A stretch of 64,000 nucleotides of DNA from Pseudomonadota bacterium (GCA_027624035.1 JAQBUI010000001.1:1-64000), one strand, 5' to 3'; numbered from the stretch's first letter, positions 34,269-44,333 are shown. Numbers and translations are program-made. The notes: a model not told the origin generated them from the letters alone.

Positions 34269-35630
34269 ATGAACTCGCTGGAACTTCGTGCTGCCATTGC
34301 GGTGGCGATTCTGTTTTTGATACGCATGATGGGTCTGTTTGCCATCCTGCCCGTACTGCCACTGGCAGCCAATGAGATCCCCCTTGCCACCCCGGCGCTG
34401 ATTGGCCTGGCCATTGGTGCCTATGGACTGACCCAGGCGATCCTTCAAATTCCACTCGGATTGCTGTCGGACCGTTTCGGTCGAAAACCGATCATTGCGA
34501 CGGGGCTCGTCGTCTTTACCGTGGGCAGCCTCATTGCGGGTTTCTCGGACGACATCTACAGCATGATAGTGGGTCGACTGCTGCAGGGATGTGGCGCGAT
34601 TGCAAGTACCCTGATGGCGCTGGTCGCTGATCTGACCACGGTCGAGAATCGTGGCAAGGCGATGGCCATCATCGGAATTGGCATCGCTGGCTCATTTGGG
34701 GTCTCCCTCGTTGCAGGCCCCCTGATTGCGGCGCAAGGCGGAGTCCAGGCCGTTTTCTTCTTTTCGGCGCTGACCGGCGCGCTCGGACTACTGGTGCTGT
34801 GGGGGATGGTTCCAACCGTGTCAACGTCGCGCCGAAATCTCGATACGGGAGTGGTCACCAGCAGGCTCCACAAGGTCATGTTCAATGCGGCCCTCGTGCC
34901 CGCCAATGCCGGCGTTCTGTTGCTTCATTACTTCCTGACTTCCGGATTCCTGGTGTTTCCCGCCCTGTTGCTCGGTATTGGCATTGATGCTGATGCCCAC
35001 GGTGGATTCTACTTTGGCATCCTGCTGGCATCGGTCGTACTGATGTCGCCTCTTGTTCTGCTGGCCGACCGACGGGGCAGTGCACGTGAGGTGATGATCG
35101 GTGCCATCGTTCTGATGACTGCCACGGTTGCCGGGCTGGCATTGGTTGACGGGTATGTCGGTGTCCTCGGGTTGATGGTGGCCTTCTTCGTGGCCTTCAA
35201 CCTATTGGAGGTGCAACTGCCCGCGTATCTCTCTCGGGTGGTCCCGGCGGGCTTGCGTGGAACGGGGATGGGTGTGTACTCCAGCTTTCAATTCTGTGGG
35301 ACATTCCTTGGCGGTGTTGCAGGCGGGTACTTACTGACCGTTGGGGATTTGTCCCTGTTGATGTGCGTCAATGCGGTCCTTGGAATCGGCTGGATTGGTC
35401 TTTCCCTGCGGATTGACGAGCTATCGAACGTTGAGAGTCGTACGTTGGACATGAGGCGCTATGGGTCGCTGTCTGCCAATCAGTTGCTGGAGGCGCTATC
35501 ATCTGTTCGTGGCGTAACGGATGTTGTGCTGGTTGAGAATGAAGGGGTGGCTTATCTCAAGATCGACAACGCCAGCTTCAACGAAGACGACTTACTGCAA
35601 CACTTACTGCAACCAGGCAATGGGAGATAG
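34269..35630 (+). CDS. YajR-like MFS transporter with C-terminal YAM-type domain
   Basis: This is a 453-residue major facilitator protein with about twelve hydrophobic segments over residues 8-390. Motif A between the second and third segments is LSDRFGRKP. After the last segment comes a soluble tail of some 60 residues ([35 protein letters not shown]) resembling the ferredoxin-like YAM domain of E. coli YajR, a proton-coupled drug/H+ antiporter-like protein of uncertain substrate. The order uvrA-MFS-ssb is common in gammaproteobacteria. The extreme C-terminus is encoded by a 12 bp tandem duplication. Confidence 0.88.
   Translation: MNSLELRAAIAVAILFLIRMMGLFAILPVLPLAANEIPLATPALIGLAIGAYGLTQAILQIPLGLLSDRFGRKPIIATGLVVFTVGSLIAGFSDDIYSMIVGRLLQGCGAIASTLMALVADLTTVENRGKAMAIIGIGIAGSFGVSLVAGPLIAAQGGVQAVFFFSALTGALGLLVLWGMVPTVSTSRRNLDTGVVTSRLHKVMFNAALVPANAGVLLLHYFLTSGFLVFPALLLGIGIDADAHGGFYFGILLASVVLMSPLVLLADRRGSAREVMIGAIVLMTATVAGLALVDGYVGVLGLMVAFFVAFNLLEVQLPAYLSRVVPAGLRGTGMGVYSSFQFCGTFLGGVAGGYLLTVGDLSLLMCVNAVLGIGWIGLSLRIDELSNVESRTLDMRRYGSLSANQLLEALSSVRGVTDVVLVENEGVAYLKIDNASFNEDDLLQHLLQPGNGR
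35590..35613 (+). repeat. 12 bp tandem duplication at the end of the MFS gene
   Basis: ACTTACTGCAAC occurs twice in direct succession (35590-35601 and 35602-35613), encoding a doubled Leu-Leu-Gln motif in the C-terminal tail. The reading frame is kept. Confidence 0.9.
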
Positions 35631-35632
35631 CG

Positions 35633-36124
35633 ATGGCGCGGGGCATCAACAAGGTGATTCTGGTGGGAAATCTGGGACGTGACCCGGAGACGCGATACAT
35701 GCCCAGTGGCGGCCCGGTGACCAACGTGTCGGTGGCCACTTCGAAATCGTGGAAGGACCGCGATACGGGCGAGCAGAAGGAACGCACGGAGTGGCATCGG
35801 GTGGTGTTTTTTAATCGGCTCGCAGAGATCGCCGGTGAGTATCTGCGCCGTGGCTCGAAGGTCTACATTGAGGGAGAACTGCGGACCCGCGAGTGGGAGC
35901 GGGATGGCCAGAAACATTACACCACGGAGATTGTCGCCGGTGAGATGCAGATGCTGGACAGCCGCAGTGATGGGCCGAGTCAGCCCGGAGCGTCCGGCCA
36001 GCCGCCGTCATCGTCTTCTCGGGATAGCGAAACCGATACCGGTGCCAGCAGTGGCAACAGCAGTGGCAACCAGGACTATGATCCGCCGCCCTCGGACGAC
36101 TTTGATGATGACATTCCGTTCTAG
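35633..36124 (+). CDS. ssb: Single-stranded DNA-binding protein
   Basis: SSB coats single-stranded DNA in replication, recombination and repair. The 163-residue protein has the OB fold in residues 1-110 ([20 protein letters not shown], then [19 protein letters not shown]). A low-complexity Ser/Gly/Pro linker follows. It ends in the acidic tip DDDIPF that recruits partner proteins. It starts two bases after the MFS gene, so the two are probably co-transcribed. Confidence 0.98.
   Translation: MARGINKVILVGNLGRDPETRYMPSGGPVTNVSVATSKSWKDRDTGEQKERTEWHRVVFFNRLAEIAGEYLRRGSKVYIEGELRTREWERDGQKHYTTEIVAGEMQMLDSRSDGPSQPGASGQPPSSSSRDSETDTGASSGNSSGNQDYDPPPSDDFDDDIPF
36047..36070 (+). repeat. 12 bp tandem duplication in the ssb linker
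   Basis: AGCAGTGGCAAC is present twice (36047-36058, 36059-36070) and encodes Ser-Ser-Gly-Asn twice in the disordered linker. The duplication changes linker length without a frameshift. Confidence 0.9.
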
Positions 36125-36165
36125 GGAGGATGCCTGACCCGGTCAGCCGAGAAGCAGATCCTCCC
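36124..36165. other. Nested inverted repeat between convergent ssb and uppP
   Basis: GGGAGGAT (36124-36131) and ATCCTCCC (36158-36165) are perfect complements, and the loop holds a second palindrome, CTGACCCGGTCAG. The dyad fills the gap between the two convergent stops. No T-run is present on either side, so I call it a symmetrical structure, possibly a bidirectional end signal. Confidence 0.55.
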
Positions 36166-36169
36166 GCGG

Positions 36170-36964
36170 CTACAGGAACCCGAGCAACACCACGCCCAGG
36201 AGCAGTCGATAGACAATAAAGGGCATGAAACCAATCCGCTCGATGAAGCCAAGGAATAATCGGATACAGAAGTAGGCGCTGAGCCCGGCTGCCGTTGCCC
36301 CGGCGAATATGGTCACCCAGTCGACGGCATGGCCCGAGGTCGCGAGGTCTATCATCTTTAGCAGGCATGCGCCGCTGATCACAGGGATCGATATCAGAAA
36401 CGAAATTCTTGACGCGCCCTCCCGGGAAAATCCCAGCATCAGTGCCATCGTCATGGTGACGCCAGACCGCGACGCGCCGGGAATGAGGGCCACACACTGG
36501 CTGAGACCGATCAGGATGGCCCCCGTCACGTCCAGATGATCCGCCGGGCGCTCGCGTTTCCCCGTCAGATCCGCCGCCAGCAGCACGATCGCAAAGATGA
36601 TCGTTGCGCCGATGATCACCTCCAGAGATCGTAGTTCCTGTTCAATAAGTACTCTTCCGAAGAATCCGATGGCCAGCACAGGCACACAGGCAATCAGCAG
36701 GTTGACCGCGAACCTGCTGTCCGCTGAATGCTGCCGCGAGATCGCTGCATTCATGAGCGCCGTCGTAAGGGTCAGGATGTCCGCCCGGAAGTAGATCAGT
36801 ACAGCGACCAGTGATCCGAAGTGCACAGCGGTATCAAACGCGAGCCCCTGATCCTGCCAGCCCAGCAAATGGTGCGGCAGCAACAGGTGCGCGGAGCTTG
36901 AAATGGGTAGAAATTCGGTCACGCCCTGAATGAGCGCGAGAATAGAAAGCTGAATCAGGTCCAA
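36170..36964 (-). CDS. uppP: Undecaprenyl-diphosphatase (UppP/BacA)
   Basis: UppP removes a phosphate from undecaprenyl diphosphate in the inner membrane, recycling the lipid carrier for peptidoglycan synthesis. The 264-residue protein is highly hydrophobic with about eight segments. Catalytic motifs are QGVTEFLPISSSAH near the N-terminus and PGASRSGVTM in the second half. The SSSAH form, instead of SSTGH, is known in this family. It is convergent with ssb and divergent from the Lon-domain gene. Confidence 0.96.
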   Translation of the reverse strand: MDLIQLSILALIQGVTEFLPISSSAHLLLPHHLLGWQDQGLAFDTAVHFGSLVAVLIYFRADILTLTTALMNAAISRQHSADSRFAVNLLIACVPVLAIGFFGRVLIEQELRSLEVIIGATIIFAIVLLAADLTGKRERPADHLDVTGAILIGLSQCVALIPGASRSGVTMTMALMLGFSREGASRISFLISIPVISGACLLKMIDLATSGHAVDWVTIFAGATAAGLSAYFCIRLFLGFIERIGFMPFIVYRLLLGVVLLGFL

Positions 36965-37032
36965 GGTCCGACAACACCAATGAGCAGCGGTGGACTCTAC
37001 ATGATCATGGGTAGTGCGGTAAACTTGAGGCG

Positions 37033-37638
37033 ATGACTGAAATCGCCTTATTCCCCCTGCCGGTGGTGGTTCTTCCGGGCGGGCGCCTGCCGCTTCGTAT
37101 CTTCGAGACCCGCTATCTCGATATGGTTCGTCGATGCCTTGGGGCGGGTGAAGGGTTTGGCATTGTCCTGATTGACGAGGGTGAGCAGACGCTGGCCAAC
37201 GCCGAGCAACAGCTACCGAGCATCAATCACCAGGGCACATATTCCAGAATCATCGACTTCGATCAGTACTCTGACGGTACCCTGGCCATTGTCATCGAGG
37301 GAGAGAAAAAGTTTGCCGTTCGGGATCAGTACGAGCGTGCGGACCGACTCATGATGGCTGAAGTCACCTTTCTGGCACCGGAACCTGATGCGGAACTGCC
37401 GGAGGGCCAGGCTCATCTTGCGGCGCTTCTCGAATCGTTGATTGCCCACCAGAACGTCGCGCGGCTCAATTATCAGCTGAATTTGGGCTCTGCACGAGAA
37501 GTGGGCTCCAGGTTGGCTGAACTGCTGCCGTGTTCATCCGCCATGAAGCAGCGGATGCTTGAGATGAAGGACCCCGTGGTCCGGCTGGATGCCATAGAGC
37601 GCGTGATCGCCAGCCTGGAACAACATGGCCCGTCATGA
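37033..37638 (+). CDS. Lon N-terminal (substrate-binding) domain protein
   Basis: The 201-residue protein matches the LON substrate-binding domain alone: FPLPVVVLPGGRLPLRIFETRYLDM at the start (shown in part), then GFGIVLI and TYSRIIDFDQYSDGTLAIV. There is no ATPase or protease domain, so it is not Lon itself. Its function in bacteria is not established. It stands alone, with the 5' end facing uppP. Confidence 0.85.
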   Translation: MTEIALFPLPVVVLPGGRLPLRIFETRYLDMVRRCLGAGEGFGIVLIDEGEQTLANAEQQLPSINHQGTYSRIIDFDQYSDGTLAIVIEGEKKFAVRDQYERADRLMMAEVTFLAPEPDAELPEGQAHLAALLESLIAHQNVARLNYQLNLGSAREVGSRLAELLPCSSAMKQRMLEMKDPVVRLDAIERVIASLEQHGPS

Positions 37639-37674
37639 ACATGGCCTGCCATAGACCACGAGGGAGCCCTCAGC

Positions 37675-37778
37675 GTGCCCGGGTCGGGCACACCGTTGTC
37701 GTGCCGGGAAGTTTTCCGGACGGCACGGCGTGGGGTCAGAACTTCCATGAAAGGCCCCGGGTTAACCACGGACCCGGG
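37675..37778. other. GC-rich hairpins between the Lon-domain gene and mpg
   Basis: GTGCCCG-GGT-CGGGCAC forms a 7 bp hairpin at 37675-37691. CCCGGGT and ACCCGGG pair at 37756-37778, reaching into the end of mpg. A further imperfect dyad around GTGCCG/CGGCAC lies between them. No T-runs follow; the cluster may act as a bidirectional 3'-end region for the convergent genes. Confidence 0.45.
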
Positions 37779-38478
37779 TGATGCGGTAGTCCTTGCCTTC
37801 CACCCAGCTTCGTCGAGTCAGCGGGTTGGACGTGCACTGGGCGGCGGCGCCATGGTCGATGAATCGATAGGGCAAATGTTCATCCCGTCCGGGTGGAATG
37901 CCGAGGCGCGGACAGATGATGATCCGGGTCACCTGGTGGCCGACCTCAGCAACATACAGGCGCCCGGGATCCATTGAACGTTGATCCCAGTCGCTGACCC
38001 GGAGCCCAAGAGAACGTGCCAGCAAGGTTTGACCACTGCAGAGAGCGCCGGCCGCCCTGGGTCCCCTGGTGCCAGGGTTCATCTGATGCATCAGCTCGAT
38101 GTTGTCACCGGGGCTGATGTCATCAATCCAGGGAACGCCCGACTTGATCAGTACGCCATTGCCCCGACCTCTGGCAGAGAAGTTAAGTGAATCCTTGCCG
38201 CGGGCGTAATACATGTAGATGGTCCCAGGAGGCATGAACAGGCCAGCGCGTTTCGTCGTATACCCGAGCGATGCGTGGCTGCCCTTCTCGCGAATGTCGT
38301 AGGCTTCGGTTTCAATGATCCTTGCCGCGAGCCACCGGCTCTGATCGCCCGGAGCAGGGACTCGATGCCGGATCACCTTGCCGAGCAGGGCCTTTGCGAG
38401 TGCCACTGGAGGCCGGTTGAAGAATCCCTGATCGAGAACCCGTTCAGAATTGTTCCCGTGCCTGGGTATAATAGCCAT
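37762..38478 (-). CDS. mpg: DNA-3-methyladenine glycosylase, AAG/MPG family
   Basis: This family excises alkylated purines such as 3-methyladenine to start base excision repair. The 238-residue protein contains the core AARIIETEAYD, whose glutamate activates the catalytic water, followed by RAGLFMPPGTIYMYYARG and RGNGVLIKSG. It is divergent from proA, and a perfect -10 hexamer for proA lies within its first codons. It is unrelated in sequence to AlkA and Tag. Confidence 0.93.
   Translation of the reverse strand: MAIIPRHGNNSERVLDQGFFNRPPVALAKALLGKVIRHRVPAPGDQSRWLAARIIETEAYDIREKGSHASLGYTTKRAGLFMPPGTIYMYYARGKDSLNFSARGRGNGVLIKSGVPWIDDISPGDNIELMHQMNPGTRGPRAAGALCSGQTLLARSLGLRVSDWDQRSMDPGRLYVAEVGHQVTRIIICPRLGIPPGRDEHLPYRFIDHGAAAQCTSNPLTRRSWVEGKDYRITRVRG
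38443..38472 (+). promoter_or_regulatory. Likely proA promoter inside the 5' end of mpg
   Basis: TATAAT at 38467-38472 is a perfect -10 element. The best -35 candidate is TTCAGA at 38443-38448, spaced 18 bases, which is weak. The predicted start near 38479 leaves a leader of about 24 bases to the proA ATG. Confidence 0.5.
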
Positions 38479-38502
38479 CAGTTCCTGTAGAGATGGTTGG
38501 AA

Positions 38503-39780
38503 ATGAATCTGACGCCGTCAAGTGTCAAGAGTGACATGCTAAAGCTCGGGGAGGCCGCCTATCAAGCCTCGGCAGAGATTCGTCGCGCCCGGACCTCGGT
38601 CAAGAATGCCGCGTTGATTGCCATCGGCGAAGAGATCATCTCAAGTCGTGACACCCTCATGGCGGAGAACGAGAAGGATCTGGTCGTGGGTCGGAAGCAG
38701 GACATAGGGGATGCCCTGCTGGACAGATTGACATTCAATGATGCCCGCTTCGACACCATGGTCGAAGGGCTCCACCAGGTGGCTGCCCTGGATGATCCGG
38801 TGGGGCAGGTCAGTGACATGTCCTATCGTCCCAACGGCCTGCAGATTGGAAGAATGCGGACCCCACTTGGCGTCATCGGCATGATTTACGAATCCCGGCC
38901 GAACGTCACGGTGGATGCAGCCAGTCTATGCCTGAAATCGGGCAATGCCGTCATTCTGCGAGGTGGGTCGGAAGCAATCCATTCGAATCTGGCACTCGCC
39001 CAATGCATTCGTTCCGGCATTGGGCGGTCAGGTTTGCCGGCCGCATCGGTGCAGATCGTCGAAGTCACCGATCGCGCGGCGGTGGGTGAACTGATCACGA
39101 TGTCCCGCTATGTTGACGTGATCATTCCGAGGGGTGGCAAGGACCTGATTGAACGGATCACGCGGGAAGCCACCATTCCTGTGATCAAGCATCTGGATGG
39201 TGTCTGCCACGTTTATCTGGATGACGGCGCCGACCCGGTTCGAGGCTCTGATATTGCGTTCAACTCGAAGACCAACCGGTATGCGGTGTGCAATGCAATG
39301 GAAACGCTGCTGGTAGCGAATTCCGTGGCTGCAACGACGCTGCCTGATCTTGCACGGAGGTTGCTCGATGCAGGCGTTGAGCTGCGGGGCTGCCCGCAGA
39401 CCAGGAAGATCCTGGCGGGTATGGCCGTGTCTGAGGCAACCGAGGCTGACTGGTATGAAGAGTACCTCGGCCCCATTCTGGCCATCCGGGTAGTATCGGG
39501 GCTCGACCAGGCCATCTCACATATCAACCAGTATGGTTCGAAGCACACGGATACGATTGTCAGCGAGGATTTCACCAGGATTCGTCGTTTTTGTCAGGAG
39601 GTCGACTCGAGTTCAGTGATCGTGAATGCCTCGACCCGATTCTCCGACGGCTTTGAATACGGCCTGGGTGCGGAGATCGGTATATCGACTGATAAGCTCC
39701 ATGCCAGGGGGCCTGTGGGGCTCGAGGGCCTGACCTCGCAAAAGTATGTCGTCTTTGGGGATGGACAGTTGCGTTCATGA
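38503..39780 (+). CDS. proA: Glutamate-5-semialdehyde dehydrogenase (gamma-glutamyl phosphate reductase)
   Basis: ProA reduces gamma-glutamyl phosphate with NADPH in proline synthesis. ATG 38503 gives 425 residues; a TTG at 38497 is less likely. Conserved segments are [20 protein letters not shown] and the catalytic cysteine in [14 protein letters not shown]. proB is not adjacent. The nadD gene follows 10 bases later, so proA may head the nadD-rsfS-rlmH-mrd cluster. Confidence 0.97.
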   Translation: MNLTPSSVKSDMLKLGEAAYQASAEIRRARTSVKNAALIAIGEEIISSRDTLMAENEKDLVVGRKQDIGDALLDRLTFNDARFDTMVEGLHQVAALDDPVGQVSDMSYRPNGLQIGRMRTPLGVIGMIYESRPNVTVDAASLCLKSGNAVILRGGSEAIHSNLALAQCIRSGIGRSGLPAASVQIVEVTDRAAVGELITMSRYVDVIIPRGGKDLIERITREATIPVIKHLDGVCHVYLDDGADPVRGSDIAFNSKTNRYAVCNAMETLLVANSVAATTLPDLARRLLDAGVELRGCPQTRKILAGMAVSEATEADWYEEYLGPILAIRVVSGLDQAISHINQYGSKHTDTIVSEDFTRIRRFCQEVDSSSVIVNASTRFSDGFEYGLGAEIGISTDKLHARGPVGLEGLTSQKYVVFGDGQLRS

Positions 39781-39790
39781 CTTTCCATCC

Positions 39791-40453
39791 ATGCCTGTGA
39801 ATCGGGGGATCGCCATTCTCGGCGGTACATTTGACCCCGTGCACATCGGTCACCTGAGTCTGGCCGAGGCGGTCAGGGGCGCACTGTCGCTGAATCAGGT
39901 CCGGCTTATTCCGAGCTTTTCGCCGCCTCATCGCTCACCGCCAGAGGCCAGTGCTGCTGATCGTCTGGCGATGTTGCGGCTGGCGGCAGAAGGCCGCGAG
40001 GGAATCGTGGTAGACGATCGCGAGATGATCCGTCGGGGCAGGTCGTTTACGGTGGACACGCTGAGGTCAATCAGGCAGGAGGTCGCTCCCGATCTGCCCA
40101 TTTACTTTATCGTAGGGATGGATGCCTACCGCACGATTGATCAGTGGTACGAGTGGCAGACCATCATCGAGCTTGCTCACATCGTCGTCCTGGAAAGACC
40201 GGGGCATGATGTCAGTTTGCCGTCGCAAGTCCTGAAGTGGACGCGGCAGCGCCTGCGGCAGCCAGGAGACCCCGGGATTGGGCCGGGAGGTGCCGTATTG
40301 CTTCTTGACCTGGGGAAGATTGACGTCTCAGCAACGGAAATCCGGGCCTGTTTTCATCGAGGTGGCCAGCCGGCGAAAAGCCTGCCAGCGCCCGTCATGC
40401 AGTACATTCAATGCCATGGCTTGTATCAGTCCACTGGCAAAAAGGAGTCTTGA
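39791..40453 (+). CDS. nadD: Nicotinate-mononucleotide adenylyltransferase
   Basis: NadD transfers AMP from ATP to nicotinate mononucleotide in NAD synthesis. ATG 39791 gives 220 residues; an ATG at 39746 would overlap proA and is less likely, although neither has a clear ribosome binding site. The nucleotide-binding [12 protein letters not shown] and the C-terminal VSATEIR are diagnostic. The order proA-nadD-rsfS-rlmH is conserved in gammaproteobacteria. Confidence 0.95.
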   Translation: MPVNRGIAILGGTFDPVHIGHLSLAEAVRGALSLNQVRLIPSFSPPHRSPPEASAADRLAMLRLAAEGREGIVVDDREMIRRGRSFTVDTLRSIRQEVAPDLPIYFIVGMDAYRTIDQWYEWQTIIELAHIVVLERPGHDVSLPSQVLKWTRQRLRQPGDPGIGPGGAVLLLDLGKIDVSATEIRACFHRGGQPAKSLPAPVMQYIQCHGLYQSTGKKES

Positions 40454-40460
40454 CCCAATT

Positions 40461-40820
40461 ATGCCAACTATTGAACTCCGGGATCTGGCGATCAGCGCCC
40501 TTGAAGACCAGAAGGGCATTGATATTCAGTGCCTTGACGTAAGGGGCCAGGCGGACTTCGCCGACTACATGATCATCGTCACCGGATCATCCTCGAGGCA
40601 TGTCAAATCGCTGGCGCAGTCAGTGCTTGATGCCATGAGCGAGGCCGGCGAGAAGCCGCTCGGTATTGAGGGCGCCGACCAGGGCGAGTGGATACTGATC
40701 GACCTTTCGGATGTGGTGGTGCATGTCATGTTGGCGAAGACGCGGGATTTCTATGACATTGAGCGTCTGTGGTCAATGGGGCCAACTCGCGGTGAAAAGG
40801 GATCCGAGGCGGATCATTGA
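40461..40820 (+). CDS. rsfS: Ribosomal silencing factor RsfS
   Basis: RsfS binds L14 and blocks joining of ribosomal subunits when nutrients are short. ATG 40461 gives 119 residues, with [20 protein letters not shown] and the C-terminal [19 protein letters not shown] typical of the family. AAAGGAG is about 14 bases upstream. The rlmH start overlaps its stop codon. Confidence 0.96.
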   Translation: MPTIELRDLAISALEDQKGIDIQCLDVRGQADFADYMIIVTGSSSRHVKSLAQSVLDAMSEAGEKPLGIEGADQGEWILIDLSDVVVHVMLAKTRDFYDIERLWSMGPTRGEKGSEADH

Positions 40821-41287
40821 AGCTTGAGCTGATCACGCTCGGCAACAAACCGCCCGGTTGGGTGTCAGAAGGGGTGGAGGAATACCGGCGACGGATGCCT
40901 CGCGAATGTAGCGTTACGGTGACGGCACTCACGATGGCAAGGCGCGGTAAACGTGTTGATGTGATGAAGGTCAAGGAGCAGGAAGCGCAGAAAATCATGG
41001 GGGCCAGCCAACCTGATGCGTACCGTGTTGTCCTGGATGTCCGGGGCAGGATCTGGAGCACGGAGGAACTTGCACGCAAGATGAACCGCTGGCTTGCGGA
41101 CTATCCGCTTGTCCAGTTTGTGGTCGGGGGCCCGGATGGCCTCACGGACCAGGTCGTTGACCAGGCTGATGCCGTCTGGTCTCTGTCCCGGCTGACCTTC
41201 CCTCACTTCCTGGTCCCACTGATGATCGTCGAACAACTGTACCGTGCCTGGACGCTGACCCAGGGCCACCCGTACCATCGGAACTGA
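40817..41287 (+). CDS. rlmH: 23S rRNA pseudouridine-1915 N3-methyltransferase
   Basis: RlmH methylates pseudouridine 1915 in helix 69 of 23S rRNA, using S-adenosylmethionine, on assembled ribosomes. The 156-residue SPOUT protein starts at TTG 40817, whose last two bases overlap the rsfS stop; the protein then reads [12 protein letters not shown] as in homologues. FVVGGPDGL and the C-terminal LPH-like [18 protein letters not shown] are the cofactor-binding parts. Confidence 0.96.
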   Translation: MKLELITLGNKPPGWVSEGVEEYRRRMPRECSVTVTALTMARRGKRVDVMKVKEQEAQKIMGASQPDAYRVVLDVRGRIWSTEELARKMNRWLADYPLVQFVVGGPDGLTDQVVDQADAVWSLSRLTFPHFLVPLMIVEQLYRAWTLTQGHPYHRN

Positions 41288-41304
41288 ATCATTGGAATCA
41301 GTCT

Positions 41305-43197
41305 ATGCCTGAACCACTGGCGCTGAAGGATCATTCGGGCGAGAGTCGAGTCTTTTTCGAACGGGCAGTCATTGGTTTTGGGGTACTGATTGTCCTGACG
41401 CTGATACTGGTGGCGCGGCTCTTCTATCTGCAGATCATTGAGCATGAAGCCTACGCTACATTGTCGGACAAGAACCGGATCCAGGTCGAGCCGCTGCCGC
41501 CGGTACGCGGGCTGATCTATGATCGCAACGGTGAGTTGATCGCGGATAACGTCCCGACACTCAACCTGACGATTACCCGTGAACTGGTCAGTGACCTTGA
41601 GGTGACGCTGGACAGAATCGATGCCCTGATCGGGCTGACGGTTGAGGAAAGAGAGTCATTTCACCGTCGTCTGAAACGCCGCCACAGGCCCCATGAGCCG
41701 GTCCCGGTCCGATTCAAGCTGTCACCGGAAGAACAGGCTCGGATTGCGGTCAATGAATATGCCATGCCCGGCGTTCAGATCGAGGCTCGACTCGTACGTC
41801 ACTATCCCAAAGGTGAAATGATGGCCCACGCGCTGGGCTCGGTCCGGCGTATCAACGAAACAGACGCTCGCTCGCTGGATCCTGTTTCCTACTCGGGCAC
41901 CAATCACATTGGCAAGATCGGGGTGGAGAGGCAGTATGAGGCAGCCCTGCATGGCACCGTTGGTCACAAACGGGTTGAGACCAATGCCAGGGGCCGGGTG
42001 ATGACGGAACTCGAACGTATCGAACCGGTGGCGGGAAGGAATCTGATCCTCCACGTTGATTCGCTGTTGCAGCGTGCGGCGATCGAAGCACTCGGAGACC
42101 GACGCGGCTCAATCGTTGCGATTGACCCAGCCAGCGGAGGCATCCTGGCGCTGGTGAGTCAGCCGTCCTATGACCCTAACCTGTTCGTGACCGGGATCGC
42201 CTATGACACTTATTCGTTATTGCGGGATTCTCCGGATACACCGCTTTTTAACCGGGCGTTGCAGGGGCAGTACGAACCCGGTTCCACGGTCAAACCGATC
42301 ATTGGTCTGGCTGGCCTTGTCACCGGCATGGTCAAGGCGGAGTCAACCATCTCGGACCCGGGCTGGTTTCGCCTGCCCAATGAAGCGCGACTGTATCGTG
42401 ACTGGAACTGGACTGCGTCGGGCATGGGTGGCCATGGCGAGGTTCACTTCCAAAAGGCGATCTATCGGTCCTGCAATGTCTATTTCTACGGGCTTGCCGT
42501 CAAGCTGGGGATTGATCGCATCGACGAATATCTTGGTCTGTTTGGCTTTGGTCAGGACACTGTGCTGGATCTGCCGGAAGCCCGGGACGGATTGCTGCCA
42601 TCGCCGGTCTGGAAGCGCGAATATCGCGGTCAGCCCTGGTACCCGGGAGATACCGTAAACATCGGTATCGGCCAGGGAGACATGCTGGTCACGCCGATGC
42701 AGCTTGCCACCATGGCGTCGGTCATTGCCAATCGAGGCAAATGGATCATGCCGCGCATGCTCAAGACGCCGGATGAATTGTTACCGCCACCTTCCCGGCC
42801 CATGGCCGACGTCGATCTGGTTCCTGACCATGTCTGGGACGAGGTGATCGGTGGTATGGAGAAGGTCGTACACCGGGGCAACCAGGTGTTTGGCGAGAAC
42901 GGCACGGCCTGGGCCTACATCGGCCAGGATATCAATTATCGAATGGCCGGCAAGTCAGGTACGGCGCAGGTCGTTGGCATCAAACAGGGGGAGGAGTACC
43001 ACGAGGAAGAGCTGGATGAACGGCAACGAAAACACGCCTGGTTCATCGCCTTCGCACCAGTGGATGATCCGCAGATCGCGCTGGCCGTACTGGTGGAGAA
43101 TGGCGGCGGCGGCAGTTCTGTTGCGGCTCCGGTTGCCAGGGCAGTGATCGATTTTTATCTTGAGAACCAGTATCAGGTGGCGGGTGTACGGCCATGA
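41305..43197 (+). CDS. mrdA: Penicillin-binding protein 2
   Basis: PBP2 is the transpeptidase of the rod complex and works with RodA to elongate the side wall. The 630-residue protein has one membrane anchor near residues 25-50, a pedestal domain, and a transpeptidase domain with STVK (Ser327), SCN and KSGTAQ. Its stop overlaps the rodA start by four bases (ATGA), which fits equal synthesis of the two partners. Confidence 0.98.
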   Translation: MPEPLALKDHSGESRVFFERAVIGFGVLIVLTLILVARLFYLQIIEHEAYATLSDKNRIQVEPLPPVRGLIYDRNGELIADNVPTLNLTITRELVSDLEVTLDRIDALIGLTVEERESFHRRLKRRHRPHEPVPVRFKLSPEEQARIAVNEYAMPGVQIEARLVRHYPKGEMMAHALGSVRRINETDARSLDPVSYSGTNHIGKIGVERQYEAALHGTVGHKRVETNARGRVMTELERIEPVAGRNLILHVDSLLQRAAIEALGDRRGSIVAIDPASGGILALVSQPSYDPNLFVTGIAYDTYSLLRDSPDTPLFNRALQGQYEPGSTVKPIIGLAGLVTGMVKAESTISDPGWFRLPNEARLYRDWNWTASGMGGHGEVHFQKAIYRSCNVYFYGLAVKLGIDRIDEYLGLFGFGQDTVLDLPEARDGLLPSPVWKREYRGQPWYPGDTVNIGIGQGDMLVTPMQLATMASVIANRGKWIMPRMLKTPDELLPPPSRPMADVDLVPDHVWDEVIGGMEKVVHRGNQVFGENGTAWAYIGQDINYRMAGKSGTAQVVGIKQGEEYHEEELDERQRKHAWFIAFAPVDDPQIALAVLVENGGGGSSVAAPVARAVIDFYLENQYQVAGVRP

Positions 43198-44333
43198 GTC
43201 GTGACTTTGTCCGCCGGTTGCCAGATTCAAACTTCGTGTTCGAGCGCACCGCGGGGATTGGAGACAAACTGCATGTCGACGTGATCACGGTAGTGCTGCT
43301 GCTGTTGATTTCCGCCTACGGCCTGCTGATTCTGTACAGCGCGGTAGGGCAGGACCAGAACGCGCTGATGTCCCAGGTGATCAAACTCGGGGTAGCGACC
43401 ACCGTGATGTTCGTCATGGCCCAGATCCCGCCCTTTGTCTACATGCGCCTGGCACCATGGCTGTATCTGATGGGTGTTGGACTGCTGGTGGCCACTTACT
43501 TTTTCGGCTATGAGGCCAACGGCTCCAAGCGCTGGCTGCGTGTGCCCGGCCTGTTCGGTTTTCAGCCTTCCGAGATCATGAAACTCGTCATTCCGATGAT
43601 CCTCGCATGGTACTTCCACGAGCGCCATCTGCCGCCAAAAAACAAGCATGTGTTCTGGGCACTGGTGATGATGCTGGTACCGGCGACACTCATCTTTCTG
43701 CAGCCCGACCTTGGGACTGCGATCATGATCTGCGCGTCAGGCGCCCTGGTGTTGTTGCTGGCCGGGCTCTCATGGAACCTGATCTTTGGGGCGGCCGGAG
43801 CTGTGGTACTGGCGGCCCCCGCATTCTGGTTTGTGCTGAGGCCCCATCAGAAGGATCGAATCATGACCCTGTTTGATCCTGAGAGAGATCCACTGGGAAC
43901 AGGATGGAATATCATTCAGTCCAAAACGGCCATCGGTTCCGGTGGTCTGTCCGGCAAGGGTCTGTTCCAGGGTACGCAATCACATCTCGACTTTCTGCCG
44001 GAAAGTCACACGGACTTCATCATTGCGGTGCTCGCCGAGGAAATGGGTATGGTGGGTGTGGTCACGCTGTTGATCCTGTATATTCTGTTGATGGGTCGCG
44101 GAACCATCATTGCCATTCAGGGGCAGGATACATTCGGTCGACTTCTGGCGGGTAGCATTACCTTTACGTTCTTTGTCTATGTGTTCGTCAATATTGGGAT
44201 GGTGAGCGGAATTCTTCCAGTGGTTGGCGTACCTCTCCCCCTGGTCAGTTTCGGCGGCACATCCATACTAACGTTGTTTGCCGGTTTTGGAATTCTGATG
44301 TCGATTCATACTCACCGAAGGATCATGTTGTAG
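43194..44333 (+). CDS. mrdB: Rod shape-determining peptidoglycan glycosyltransferase RodA
   Basis: RodA is the SEDS-family polymerase of the elongasome. The 379 residues form about ten membrane segments. The functional motif SHTDFIIAVLAEEMG contains the conserved aspartate, and PLVSFGGTSIL lies near the C-terminus. It is coupled to mrdA upstream, and mltB starts at the last base of its stop codon. Confidence 0.97.
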   Translation: MSRDFVRRLPDSNFVFERTAGIGDKLHVDVITVVLLLLISAYGLLILYSAVGQDQNALMSQVIKLGVATTVMFVMAQIPPFVYMRLAPWLYLMGVGLLVATYFFGYEANGSKRWLRVPGLFGFQPSEIMKLVIPMILAWYFHERHLPPKNKHVFWALVMMLVPATLIFLQPDLGTAIMICASGALVLLLAGLSWNLIFGAAGAVVLAAPAFWFVLRPHQKDRIMTLFDPERDPLGTGWNIIQSKTAIGSGGLSGKGLFQGTQSHLDFLPESHTDFIIAVLAEEMGMVGVVTLLILYILLMGRGTIIAIQGQDTFGRLLAGSITFTFFVYVFVNIGMVSGILPVVGVPLPLVSFGGTSILTLFAGFGILMSIHTHRRIML

